Shown here: one piece after another, positions 23,602-37,355 of the stretch
Layout: every line of letters begins with the position of its first letter
Position numbering within the stretch: the stretch's first letter is position 1
Source of the DNA: Leptasterias polaris
Taxonomy: Eukaryota; Echinodermata; Asteroidea; Forcipulatida; Asteriidae
DNA: 64,000 bases
Assembly (NCBI GenBank): GCA_037783415.1
Contig: JAZGTN010000227.1
Location: 158,484-222,483 of the forward strand
Direction: 5' to 3'
Made by a program: the position numbers and the translations under genes
The notes under the pieces: model-generated
Seen by the model: only the letters and a program-made list of their open reading frames with translations
Told to the model about the DNA's origin: nothing
Databases searched by the model: none

Positions 23602-26600
23602 GATTGGCACAAAATTTACACCACTCGAAGGTCAAGTTCTAGGGGTCATGTGACCGAATTCTTGGGGAGGAGAGACATTTCTAGACGGCGCTAGCGGCCA
23701 GAGAGTCACCCCTACCCAAAGAAAATGAAAGTTTAAAAAAAGGCTAAGAAATAGTGCCTGCGGAAAACGTTGGGACCCTGAAATAAAGTTAAATCTACGG
23801 TTGACAATAACTCCTGATCACAGCAGGGGCCATCTTCATACCGCAAATTACCAGCGAGCGGGGACCATCCGAAGTCGACGCAATAGCGACTTCAGTTGAA
23901 CGATCTGTTTTAAAACAAATTCAAAGTAAGCACGGTCAAATCAACATGACATCATTTTTGAATTGGCACAAAATTTGCACCACTCGAAGGTCAAGTTCTA
24001 GGGGTCATGTGACCGAATTCTTGGGGCGGAGAGACATTTCTAGACGGCGCTAGCGGCCAGAGAGTCACCCCTACCCAAAGAAAATGAGAAGTTTTCAAGC
24101 AAATTCAAAGTAAGTACGCTCAAATCAACCTGACATCATTTTTGGATTGGCACAAAATTTACACCACTCGAAGGTCAAGTTCTAGGGGTCATGTGACCGA
24201 ATTTTTGGGGCGGAAAGACATTTCTAGACGGCGCTAGCGGCCAGAGAGTCACCCCTACCCAAAGAAAATGAAAGTTTTTAAAAAGGCTAAGAAATTGTGC
24301 TTGCGGAAAACGTTGGGACCCTGAAATAAAGTTAAATCTACGGTTGACAATAACTCCTGATCACAGCATGCCAGAGAGACAAATTTTGTTACCTGATTCT
24401 TCCCTGAATACTCCCAAATCCGAAAATCAGAATGTGAGGGCCAGCAGGCGCCATCTTCATACCGCAAATTACCAGCGAGCGGGGACCATCCGAAGTCGAC
24501 GCAATAGCGACTTCAGTTGAACGAGCTGTTTTAAAACAAATTCAAAGTAAGCACGGTCAAATCAACATGACATCATTTTTGAATTGGCACAAAATTTACA
24601 CCACTCGAAGGTGAAGTTCTAGGGGTCATGTGGCAGAATTCTTGGGGCGGAGAGACATTTCTAGACGGCGCTAGCGGCCAGAGAGTCACCCCTACCCAAA
24701 GAAAATGAAAGTTTTAAAAAAGGCTAAGAAATAGTGCCTGCGGAAAACGTTGGGACCCTGAAATAAAGTTAAATCTACGGTTGACAATAACTCCTGATCA
24801 CAGCAGGGGCCATCTTCATACCGCAAATTACCAGCGAGCGGGGACCATCCGAAGTCGACGCAATAGCGACTTCAGTTGAACGATCTGTTTTAAAACAAAT
24901 TCAAAGTAAGCACGGTCAAATCAACATGACATCATTTTTGAATTGGCACAAAATTTGCACCACTCGAAGGTCAAGTTCTAGGGGTCATGTGACCGAATTC
25001 TTGGGGCGGAGAGACATTTCTAGACGGCGCTAGCGGCCAGAGAGTCACCCCTAACCAAAGAAAATGAAAGTTTTAAAAAAGGCTAAGAAATAGTGCCTGC
25101 GGAAAACGTTGGGACCCTGAAATAAAGTTAAATCTACGGTTGACAATAACTCCTGATCACAGCTTGCCAGAGAGACAAATTTTGTTACCTGATTCTTCCC
25201 TGAATACTCCCAAATCCGAAAATCAGAATGTGAGGGCCAGCAGGCGCCATCTTCATACCGCAAATTACCAGCGAGCGGGGACCATCCGAAGTCGACGCAA
25301 TAGCGACTTCAGTTGAACGAGCTGTTTTAAAACAAATTCAAAGTAAGCACGGTCAAATCAACATGACATCATTTTTGAATTGGCACAAAATTTGCACCAC
25401 TCGAAGGTCAAGTTCTAGGGGTCATGTGACCGAATTCTTGGGGCGGAGAGACATTTCTAGACGGCGCTAGCGGCCAGAGAGTTACCCCTACCCAAAGAAA
25501 ATGAGAAGTTTTCAAGCAAATTCAAAGTAAGTACGCTCAAATCAACCTGACATCATTTTTGGATTGGCACAAAATTTACACCACTCGAAGGTCAAGTTCT
25601 AGGGGTCATGTGACCGAATTTTTGGGGCGGAAAGACATTTCTAGACGGCGCTAGCGGCCAGAGAGTCACCCCTACCCAAAGAAAATGAAAGTTTTTAAAA
25701 AGGCTAAGAAATTGTGCTTGCGGAAAACGTTGGGACCCTGAAATAAAGTTAAATCTACGGTTGACAATAACTCCTGATCACAGCATGCCAGAGAGACAAA
25801 TTCTGTTACCTGATTCTTCCCTGAATACTCCCAAATCCGAAAATCAGATTGTGAGGGCCAGCAGGCGCCATCTTCATACCGCAAATTACCAGCGAGCGGG
25901 GACCATCCGAAGTCGACGCAATAGCGACTTCAGTTGAACGAGCTGTTTTAAAACAAATTCAAAGTAAGCACGGTCAAATCAACATGACATCATTTTTGAA
26001 TTGGCACAAAATTTACACCACTCGAAGGTGAAGTTCTAGGGGTCATGTGGCAGAATTCTTGGGGCGGAGAGACATTTCTAGACGGCGCTAGCGGCCAGAG
26101 AGTCACCCCTACCCAAAGAAAATGAAAGTTTTAAAAAAGGCTAAGAAATAGTGCCTGCGGAAAACGTTGGGACCCTGAAATAAAGTTAAATCTACGGTTG
26201 ACAATAACTCCTGATCACAGCAGGGGCCATCTTCATACCGCAAATTACCAGCGAGCGGGGACCATCCGAAGTCGACGCAATAGCGACTTCAGTTGAACGA
26301 TCTGTTTTAAAACAAATTCAAAGTAAGCACGGTCAAATCAACATGACATCATTTTTGAATTGGCACAAAATTTGCACCACTCGAAGGTCAAGTTCTAGGG
26401 GTCATGTGACCGAATTCTTGGGGCGGAGAGACATTTCTAGACGGCGCTAGCGGCCAGAGAGTCACCCCTACCCAAAGAAAATGAAAGTTTTAAAAAAGGC
26501 TAAGAAATAGTGCCTGCGGAAAACGTTGGGACCCTGAAATAAAGTTAAATCTACGGTTGACAATAACTCCTGATCACAGCTTGCCAGAGAGACAAATTTT

Positions 26601-27329
26601 GTTACCTGATTCTTCCCTGAATACTCCCAAATACGAAAATCAGAATGTGAGGGCCAGCAGGCGCCATCTTCATACCGCAAATTACCAGCGAGCGGGGACC
26701 ATCCGAAGTCGACGCAATAGCGACTTCAGTTGAACGAGCTGTTTTAAAACAAATTCAAAGTAAGCACGGTCAAATCAACATGACATCATTTTTGAATTGG
26801 CACAAAATTTGCACCACTCGAAGGTCAAGTTCTAGGGGTCATGTGACCGAATTCTTGGGGCGGAGAGACATTTCTAGACGGCGCTAGCGGCCAGAGAGTT
26901 ACCCCTACCCAAAGAAAATGAGAAGTTTTCAAGCAAATTCAAAGTAAGTACGCTCAAATCAACCTGACATCATTTTTGGATTGGCACAAAATTTACCCCA
27001 CTCGAAGGTCAAGTTCTAGGGGTCATGTGACCGAATTTTTGGGGCGGAGAGACATTTCTAGACGGCGCTAGCGGCCAGAGAATCACCCCTACCCAAAGAA
27101 AATGAAAGTTTTAAAAAAGGCTAAGAAATAGTGCCTGCGGAAAACGTTGGGACCCTGAAATAAAGTTAAATCTACGGTTGACAATAACTCCTGATCACAG
27201 CATGCCAGAGAGACAAATTTTGTTACCTGATTCTTCCCTGAATACTCCCAAATCCGAAAATCAGAATTTGAGGGCCAGCAGGCGCCATCTTCATACCGCA
27301 AATTACCAGCGAGCGGGGACCATCCGAAA
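23602..27329 (+). repeat. Interleaved L/D/S block between two duplications
   Basis: L modules start at 24272, 25068, 25689, 26485 and 27106; D modules at 23729, 24709 and 26126; single S copies precede the L modules at 24272, 25689 and 27106. Most L+D or L+S pairs resemble copies found elsewhere between 20 and 43 kb. The L at 27106 reads AGAATTTGAGG and AGAATCACCCC, shared with those at 34550, 37131 and 41382. Its tail (CGAAATCGACG, CGATCTG, TTTGCACC) is of the type normally found after D. Confidence 0.85.
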
Positions 27330-30300
27330 TCGACGCAATAGCGACTTCAGTTGAACGATCTGTTTTAAAACAAATTCAAAGTAAGCACGGTCAAATCAAC
27401 ATGACATCATTTTTGAATTGGCACAAAATTTGCACCACTCGAAGGTCAAGTTCTAGGGGTCATGTGACCGAATTCTTGGGGCGGAGAGACATTTCTAGAC
27501 GGCGCTAGCGGCCAGAGAGTCACCCCTACCCAAAGAAAATGAAAGTTTTAAAAAAGGCTAAGAAATAGTGCCTGCGGAAAACGTTGGGACCCTGAAATAA
27601 AGTTAAATCTACGGTTGACAATAACTCCTGATCACAGCTTGCCAGAGAGACAAATTTTGTTACCTGATTCTTCCCTGAATACTCCCAAATCCGAAAATCA
27701 GAATGTGAGGGCCAGCAGGCGCCATCTTCATACCGCAAATTACCAGCGAGCGGGGACCATCCGAAGTCGACGCAATAGCGACTTCAGTTGAACGAGCTGT
27801 TTTAAAACAAATTCAAAGTAAGCACGGTCAAATCAACATGACATCATTTTTGGATTGGCACAAAATTTACACCACTCGAAGGTCAAGTTCTAGGGGTCAT
27901 GTGACCGAATTCTTGGGGAGGAGAGACATTTCTAGACGGCGCTAGCGGCCAGAGAGTCACCCCTACCCAAAGAAAATGAAAGTTTAAAAAAAGGCTAAGA
28001 AATAGTGCCTGCGGAAAACGTTGGGACCCTGAAATAAAGTTAAATCTACGGTTGACAATAACTCCTGATCACAGCAGGGGCCATCTTCATACCGCAAATT
28101 ACCAGCGAGCGGGGACCATCCGAAGTCGACGCAATAGCGACTTCAGTTGAACGATCTGTTTTAAAACAAATTCAAAGTAAGCACGGTCAAATCAACATGA
28201 CATCATTTTTGAATTGGCACAAAATTTGCACCACTCGAAGGTCAAGTTCTAGGGGTCATGTGACCGAATTCTTGGGGCGGAGAGACATTTCTAGACGGCG
28301 CTAGCGGCCAGAGAGTCACCCCTACCCAAAGAAAATGAGAAGTTTTCAAGCAAATTCAAAGTAAGTACGCTCAAATCAACCTGACATCATTTTTGGATTG
28401 GCACAAAATTTACACCACTCGAAGGTCAAGTTCTAGGGGTCATGTGACCGAATTTTTGGGGCGGAAAGACATTTCTAGACGGCGCTAGCGGCCAGAGAGT
28501 CACCCCTACCCAAAGAAAATGAAAGTTTTTAAAAAGGCTAAGAAATTGTGCTTGCGGAAAACGTTGGGACCCTGAAATAAAGTTAAATCTACGGTTGACA
28601 ATAACTCCTGATCACAGCATGCCAGAGAGACAAATTTTGTTACCTGATTCTTCCCTGAATACTCCCAAATCCGAAAATCAGAATGTGAGGGCCAGCATTC
28701 GCCATCTTCATACCGCAAATTACCAGCGAGCGGGGACCATCCGAAGTCGACGCAATAGCGACTTCAGTTGAACGAGCTGTTTTAAAACAAATTCAAAGTA
28801 AGCACGGTCAAATCAACATGACATCATTTTTGAATTGGCACAAAATTTACACCACTCGAAGGTGAAGTTCTAGGGGTCATGTGGCAGAATTCTTGGGGCG
28901 GAGAGACATTTCTAGACGGCGCTAGCGGCCAGAGAGTCACCCCTACCCAAAGAAAATGAAAGTTTTAAAAAAGGCTAAGAAATAGTGCCTGCGGAAAACG
29001 TTGGGACCCTGAAATAAAGTTAAATCTACGGTTGACAATAACTCCTGATCACAGCAGGGGCCATCTTCATACCGCAAATTACCAGCGAGCGGGGACCATC
29101 CGAAGTCGACGCAATAGCGACTTCAGTTGAACGATCTGTTTTAAAACAAATTCAAAGTAAGCACGGTCAAATCAACATGACATCATTTTTGAATTGGCAC
29201 AAAATTTGCACCACTCGAAGGTCAAGTTCTAGGGGTCATGTGACCGAATTCTTGGGGCGGAGAGACATTTCTAGACGGCGCTAGCGGCCAGAGAGTCACC
29301 CCTACCCAAAGAAAATGAAAGTTTTAAAAAAGGCTAAGAAATAGTGCCTGCGGAAAACGTTGGGACCCTGAAATAAAGTTAAATCTACGGTTGACAATAA
29401 CTCCTGATCACAGCTTGCCAGAGAGACAAATTTTGTTACCTGATTCTTCCCTGAATACTCCCAAATCCGAAAATCAGAATGTGAGGGCCAGCAGGCGCCA
29501 TCTTCATACCGCAAATTACCAGCGAGCGGGGACCATCCGAAGTCGACGCAATAGCGACTTCAGTTGAACGAGCTGTTTTAAAACAAATTCAAAGTAAGCA
29601 CGGTCAAATCAACATGACATCATTTTTGAATTGGCACAAAATTTGCACCACTCGAAGGTCAAGTTCTAGGGGTCATGTGACCGAATTCTTGGGGCGGAGA
29701 GACATTTCTAGATGGCGCTAGCGGCCAGAGAGTTACCCCTACCCAAAGAAAATGAGAAGTTTTCAAGCAAATTCAAAGTAAGTACGCTCAAATCAACCTG
29801 ACATCATTTTTGGATTGGCACAAAATTTACACCACTCGAAGGTCAAGTTCTAGGGGTCATGTGACCGAATTTTTGGGGCGGAAAGACATTTCTAGACGGC
29901 GCTAGCGGCCAGAGAGTCACCCCTACCCAAAGAAAATGAAAGTTTTTAAAAAGGCTAAGAAATTGTGCTTGCGGAAAACGTTGGGACCCTGAAATAAAGT
30001 TAAATCTACGGTTGACAATAACTCCTGATCACAGCATGCCAGAGAGACAAATTTTGTTACCTGATTCTTCCCTGAATACTCCCAAATCCGAAAATCAGAA
30101 TGTGAGGGCCAGCAGGCGCCATCTTCATACCGCAAATTACCAGCGAGCGGGGACCATCCGAAGTCGACGCAATAGCGACTTCAGTTGAACGAGCTGTTTT
30201 AAAACAAATTCAAAGTAAGCACGGTCAAATCAACATGACATCATTTTTGAATTGGCACAAAATTTACACCACTCGAAGGTGAAGTTCTAGGGGTCATGTG

Positions 30301-33300
30301 GCAGAATTCTTGGGGCGGAGAGACATTTCTAGACGGCGCTAGCGGCCAGAGAGTCACCCCTACCCAAAGAAAATGAAAGTTTTAAAAAAGGCTAAGAAAT
30401 AGTGCCTGCGGAAAACGTTGGGACCCTGAAATAAAGTTAAATCTACGGTTGACAATAACTCCTGATCACAGCAGGGGCCATCTTCATACCGCAAATTACC
30501 AGCGAGCGGGGACCATCCGAAGTCGACGCAATAGCGACTTCAGTTGAACGATCTGTTTTAAAACAAATTCAAAGTAAGCACGGTCAAATCAACATGACAT
30601 CATTTTTGAATTGGCACAAAATTTGCACCACTCGAAGGTCAAGTTCTAGGGGTCATGTGACCGAATTCTTGGGGCGGAGAGACATTTCTAGACGGCGCTA
30701 GCGGCCAGAGAGTCACCCCTACCCAAAGAAAATGAAAGTTTTAAAAAAGGCTAAGAAATAGTGCCTGCGGAAAACGTTGGGACCCTGAAATAAAGTTAAA
30801 TCTACGGTTGACAATAACTCCTGATCACAGCTTGCCAGAGAGACAAATTTTGTTACCTGATTCTTCCCTGAATACTCCCAAATCCGAAAATCAGAATGTG
30901 AGGGCCAGCAGGCGCCATCTTCATACCGCAAATTACCAGCGAGCGGGGACCATCCGAAGTCGACGCAATAGCGACTTCAGTTGAACGAGCTGTTTTAAAA
31001 CAAATTCAAAGTAAGCACGGTCAAATCAACATGACATCATTTTTGGATTGGCACAAAATTTACACCACTCGAAGGTCAAGTTCTAGGGGTCATGTGACCG
31101 AATTCTTGGGGAGGAGAGACATTTCTAGACGGCGCTAGCGGCCAGAGAGTCACCCCTACCCAAAGAAAATGAAAGTTTAAAAAAAGGCTAAGAAATAGTG
31201 CCTGCGGAAAACGTTGGGACCCTGAAATAAAGTTAAATCTACGGTTGACAATAACTCCTGATCACAGCAGGGGCCATCTTCATACCGCAAATTACCAGCG
31301 AGCGGGGACCATCCGAAGTCGACGCAATAGCGACTTCAGTTGAACGATCTGTTTTAAAACAAATTCAAAGTAAGCACGGTCAAATCAACATGACATCATT
31401 TTTGAATTGGCACAAAATTTGCACCACTCGAAGGTCAAGTTCTAGGGGTCATGTGACCGAATTCTTGGGGCGGAGAGACATTTCTAGACGGCGCTAGCGG
31501 CCAGAGAGTCACCCCTACCCAAAGAAAATGAGAAGTTTTCAAGCAAATTCAAAGTAAGTACGCTCAAATCAACCTGACATCATTTTTGGATTGGCACAAA
31601 ATTTACACCACTCGAAGGTCAAGTTCTAGGGGTCATGTGACCGAATTTTTGGGGCGGAAAGACATTTCTAGACGGCGCTAGCGGCCAGAGAGTCACCCCT
31701 ACCCAAAGAAAATGAAAGTTTTTAAAAAGGCTAAGAAATTGTGCTTGCGGAAAACGTTGGGACCCTGAAATAAAGTTAAATCTACGGTTGACAATAACTC
31801 CTGATCACAGCATGCCAGAGAGACAAATTTTGTTACCTGATTCTTCCCTGAATACTCCCAAATCCGAAAATCAGAATGTGAGGGCCAGCATTCGCCATCT
31901 TCATACCGCAAATTACCAGCGAGCGGGGACCATCCGAAGTCGACGCAATAGCGACTTCAGTTGAACGAGCTGTTTTAAAACAAATTCAAAGTAAGCACGG
32001 TCAAATCAACATGACATCATTTTTGAATTGGCACAAAATTTACACCACTCGAAGGTGAAGTTCTAGGGGTCATGTGGCAGAATTCTTGGGGCGGAGAGAC
32101 ATTTCTAGACGGCGCTAGCGGCCAGAGAGTCACCCCTACCCAAAGAAAATGAAAGTTTTAAAAAAGGCTAAGAAATAGTGCCTGCGGAAAACGTTGGGAC
32201 CCTGAAATAAAGTTAAATCTACGGTTGACAATAACTCCTGATCACAGCAGGGGCCATCTTCATACCGCAAATTACCAGCGAGCGGGGACCATCCGAAGTC
32301 GACGCAATAGCGACTTCAGTTGAACGATCTGTTTTAAAACAAATTCAAAGTAAGCACGGTCAAATCAACATGACATCATTTTTGAATTGGCACAAAATTT
32401 GCACCACTCGAAGGTCAAGTTCTAGGGGTCATGTGACCGAATTCTTGGGGCGGAGAGACATTTCTAGACGGCGCTAGCGGCCAGAGAGTCACCCCTACCC
32501 AAAGAAAATGAAAGTTTTAAAAAAGGCTAAGAAATAGTGCCTGCGGAAAACGTTGGGACCCTGAAATAAAGTTAAATCTACGGTTGACAATAACTCCTGA
32601 TCACAGCTTGCCAGAGAGACAAATTTTGTTACCTGATTCTTCCCTGAATACTCCCAAATCCGAAAATCAGAATGTGAGGGCCAGCAGGCGCCATCTTCAT
32701 ACCGCAAATTACCAGCGAGCGGGGACCATCCGAAGTCGACGCAATAGCGACTTCAGTTGAACGAGCTGTTTTAAAACAAATTCAAAGTAAGCACGGTCAA
32801 ATCAACATGACATCATTTTTGAATTGGCACAAAATTTGCACCACTCGAAGGTCAAGTTCTAGGGGTCATGTGACCGAATTCTTGGGGCGGAGAGACATTT
32901 CTAGATGGCGCTAGCGGCCAGAGAGTTACCCCTACCCAAAGAAAATGAGAAGTTTTCAAGCAAATTCAAAGTAAGTACGCTCAAATCAACCTGACATCAT
33001 TTTTGGATTGGCACAAAATTTACACCACTCGAAGGTCAAGTTCTAGGGGTCATGTGACCGAATTTTTGGGGCGGAAAGACATTTCTAGACGGCGCTAGCG
33101 GCCAGAGAGTCACCCCTACCCAAAGAAAATGAAAGTTTTTAAAAAGGCTAAGAAATTGTGCTTGCGGAAAACGTTGGGACCCTGAAATAAAGTTAAATCT
33201 ACGGTTGACAATAACTCCTGATCACAGCATGCCAGAGAGACAAATTTTGTTACCTGATTCTTCCCTGAATACTCCCAAATCCGAAAATCAGAATGTGAGG

Positions 33301-34238
33301 GCCAGCAGGCGCCATCTTCATACCGCAAATTACCAGCGAGCGGGGACCATCCGAAGTCGACGCAATAGCGACTTCAGTTGAACGAGCTGTTTTAAAACAA
33401 ATTCAAAGTAAGCACGGTCAAATCAACATGACATCATTTTTGAATTGGCACAAAATTTACACCACTCGAAGGTGAAGTTCTAGGGGTCATGTGGCAGAAT
33501 TCTTGGGGCGGAGAGACATTTCTAGACGGCGCTAGCGGCCAGAGAGTCACCCCTACCCAAAGAAAATGAAAGTTTTAAAAAAGGCTAAGAAATAGTGCCT
33601 GCGGAAAACGTTGGGACCCTGAAATAAAGTTAAATCTACGGTTGACAATAACTCCTGATCACAGCAGGGGCCATCTTCATACCGCAAATTACCAGCGAGC
33701 GGGGACCATCCGAAGTCGACGCAATAGCGACTTCAGTTGAACGATCTGTTTTAAAACAAATTCAAAGTAAGCACGGTCAAATCAACATGACATCATTTTT
33801 GAATTGGCACAAAATTTGCACCACTCGAAGGTCAAGTTCTAGGGGTCATGTGACCGAATTCTTGGGGCGGAGAGACATTTCTAGACGGCGCTAGCGGCCA
33901 GAGAGTCACCCCTACCCAAAGAAAATGAAAGTTTTAAAAAAGGCTAAGAAATAGTGCCTGCGGAAAACGTTGGGACCCTGAAATAAAGTTAAATCTACGG
34001 TTGACAATAACTCCTGATCACAGCTTGCCAGAGAGACAAATTTTGTTACCTGATTCTTCCCTGAATACTCCCAAATCCGAAAATCAGAATGTGAGGGCCA
34101 GCAGGCGCCATCTTCATACCGCAAATTACCAGCGAGCGGGGACCATCCGAAGTCGACGCAATAGCGACTTCAGTTGAACGAGCTGTTTTAAAACAAATTC
34201 AAAGTAAGCACGGTCAAATCAACATGACATCATTTTTG
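27330..34238 (+). repeat. 3,193-bp higher-order repeat, about 2.2 copies
   Basis: Bases 27,330-31,045 match 30,523-34,238 at an offset of 3,193. One period is L+D+S, L+D, L+S, L+D. Distinctive shared variants are CCAGCATTCGCC at 28693 and 31886 and AGATGGCGC at 29710 and 32903. The two stretches overlap, as expected for a period repeated slightly more than twice. The match ends where the first copy has GGATTGG and the second GAATTGG. Confidence 0.9.
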
Positions 34239-36819
34239 AATTGGCACAAAATTTGCACCACTCGAAGGTCAAGTTCTAGGGGTCATGTGACCGAATTCTT
34301 GGGGCGGAGAGACATTTCTAGACGGCGCTAGCGGCCAGAGAGTTACCCCTACCCAAAGAAAATGAGAAGTTTTCAAGCAAATTCAAAGTAAGTACGCTCA
34401 AATCAACCTGACATCATTTTTGGATTGGCACAAAATTTACCCCACTCGAAGGTCAAGTTCTAGGGGTCATGTGACCGAATTTTTGGGGCGGAGAGACATT
34501 TCTAGACGGCGCTAGCGGCCAGAGAATCACCCCTACCCAAAGAAAATGAAAGTTTTAAAAAAGGCTAAGAAATAGTGCCTGCGGAAAACGTTGGGACCCT
34601 GAAATAAAGTTAAATCTACGGTTGACAATAACTCCTGATCACAGCATGCCAGAGAGACAAATTTTGTTACCTGATTCTTCCCTGAATACTCCCAAATCCG
34701 AAAATCAGAATTTGAGGGCCAGCAGGCGCCATCTTCATACCGCAAATTACCAGCGAGCGGGGACCATCCGAAGTCGACGCAATTGCGACTTCAGTTGAAC
34801 GAGCTGTTTTAAAACAAATTCAAAGTAAGCACGGTCAAATCAACACGACATCATTTTTGGATTGGCACAAAATTTACACCACTCGAAGGTCAAGTTCGAC
34901 GGGTCATGTGGCCGAAATCTTGGGGCGGAGAGACATTTCTAGACGGCGCTAGCGGCCAGAGAGTCACCCCTACCCAAAGAAAATGAAAGTTTTAAAAAAG
35001 GCTAAGAAATAGTGCCTGCGGAAAACGTTGGGACCCTGAAATAAAGTTAAATCTACGGTTGACAATAACTCCTGATCACAGCAGGGGCCATCTTCATACC
35101 GCAAATTACCAGCGAGCGGGGACCATCCGAAGTCGACGCAATAGCGACTTCAGTTGAACGATCTGTTTTAAAACAAATTCAAAGTAAGCACGGTCAAATC
35201 AACACGACATCATTTTTGGATTGGCACAAATTTTACACCACTCGTAGGTCAAGTTCAAGGGGTCATGTGGCAAAATTCTTGGGGCGGAGAGACATTTCTA
35301 GACGGCGCTAGCGGCCAGAGAGTCACTCCTACCCAAAGAAAATGAAAGTTTTAAAAAAGGCTAAGAAATTGTGCTTGCGGAAAACGTTGGGACCCTGAAA
35401 TAAAGTTAAATCTACGGTTGACAATAACTCCTGATCACAGCATGCCAGAGAGACAAATTTTGTTACCTGATTCTTCCCTAAATACTCCCAAATCCGAAAA
35501 TCAGAATGTGAGGGCCAGCAGGCGCCATCTTCATACCGCAAATTACCAGCGAGCGGGGACCATCCGAAGTCGACGCAATAGCGACTTCAGTTGAACGAGC
35601 TGTTTTAAAACAAATTCAAAGTAAGCACGGTCAAATCAACATGACATCATTTTTGGATTGGCACAAAATTTACACCACTCGAAGGTCAAGTTCTAGGGGT
35701 CATGTGACCGAATTCTTGGGGCGGAGAGACATTTCTAGACGGCGCTAACGGCCAGAGAGTCACCCCTACCCAAAGAAAATGAGAAGTTTTCAAGCAAATT
35801 CAAAGTAAGTACGCTCAAATCAACCTGACATCATTTTTGGATTGGCACAAATTTTACACCACTCGTAGGTCAAGTTCAAGGGGTCAAGTGGCAGAATTCT
35901 TGGGGCGGAGAGACATTTCTAGACGGCGCTAGCGGCCAGAGAGTCACCCCTACCCAAAGAAAATGAAAGTTTTAAAAAAGGCTAAGAAATAGTGCCTGCG
36001 GAAAACGTTGGGACCCTGAAATAAAGTTAAATCTACGGTTGACAATAACTCCTGATCACAGCAGGGGCCATCTTCATACCGCAAATTACCAGCGAGCGGG
36101 GACCATCCGAAGTCGACGCAATAGCGACTTCAGTTGAACGATCTGTTTTAAAACAAATTCAAAGTAAGCACGGTCAAATCAACATGACATCATTTTTGAA
36201 TTGGCACAAAATTTGCACCACTCGAAGGTCCAGTTCTAGGGGTCATGTGACCGAATTCTTGGGGCGGAGAGACATTTCTAGACGGCGCTAGCGGCCAGAG
36301 AGTCACCCCTACCCAAAGAAAATGAGAAGTTTTCAAGCAAATTCAAAGTAAGTACGCTCAAATCAACCTGACATCATTTTTGGATTGGCACAAATTTTAC
36401 ACCACTCGTAGGTGAAGTTCAAGGGGTCATGTGGCAAAATTCTTGGGGCGGAGAGACATTTCTAGACGGCGCTAGCGGCCAGAGAGTCACTCCTACCCAA
36501 AGAAAATGAAAGTTTTAAAAAAGGCTAAGAAATTGTGCTTGCGGAAAACGTTGGGACCCTGAAATAAAGTTAAATCTACGGTTGACAATAACTCCTGATC
36601 ACAGCATGCCAGAGAGACAAATTTTGTTACCTGATTCTTCCCTAAATACTCCCAAATCCGAAAATCAGAATGTGAGGGCCAGCAGGCGCCATCTTCAGAC
36701 CGCAAATTACCAGCGAGCGGGGACCATCCGAAGTCGACGCAATAGCGACTTCAGTTGAACGAGCTGTTTTAAAACAAATTCAAAGTAAGCACGGTCAAAT
36801 CAACATGACATCATTTTTG
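30524..36819 (+). repeat. 6,832-bp offset duplication, copy 1
   Basis: Module starts from 30736 to 36510 recur exactly 6,832 bases further on. Shared rare variants include AGATGGCGC (32903 and 39735), AATTGCGACTT with AACACGACATC (about 34,783 and 41,615), GTCAAGTGG (35,884 and 42,716) and CGCTAACGG (35,745 and 42,577). Several differences were seen: CATTCGCC at 31886 is absent from copy 2, base 36414 is G against C, and base 36698 is G against T. Confidence 0.9.
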
Positions 36820-37355
36820 AATTGGCACAAAATTTGCACCACTCGAAGGTCAAGTTCTAGGGGTCATGTGACCGAATTCTTGGGGCGGAGAGACATTTCT
36901 AGACGGCGCTAGCGGCCAGAGAGTTACCCCTACCCAAAGAAAATGAGAAGTTTTCAAGCAAATTCAAAGTAAGTACGCTCAAATCAACCTGACATCATTT
37001 TTGGATTGGCACAAAATTTACCCCACTCGAAGGTCAAGTTCTAGGGGTCATGTGACCGAATTTTTGGGGCGGAGAGACATTTCTAGACGGCGCTAGCGGC
37101 CAGAGAATCACCCCTACCCAAAGAAAATGAAAGTTTTAAAAAAGGCTAAGAAATAGTGCCTGCGGAAAACGTTGGGACCCTGAAATAAAGTTAAATCTAC
37201 GGTTGACAATAACTCCTGATCACAGCATGCCAGAGAGACAAATTTTGTTACCTGATTCTTCCCTGAATACTCCCAAATCCGAAAATCAGAATTTGAGGGC
37301 CAGCAGGCGCCATCTTCATACCGCAAATTACCAGCGAGCGGGGACCATCCGAAAT

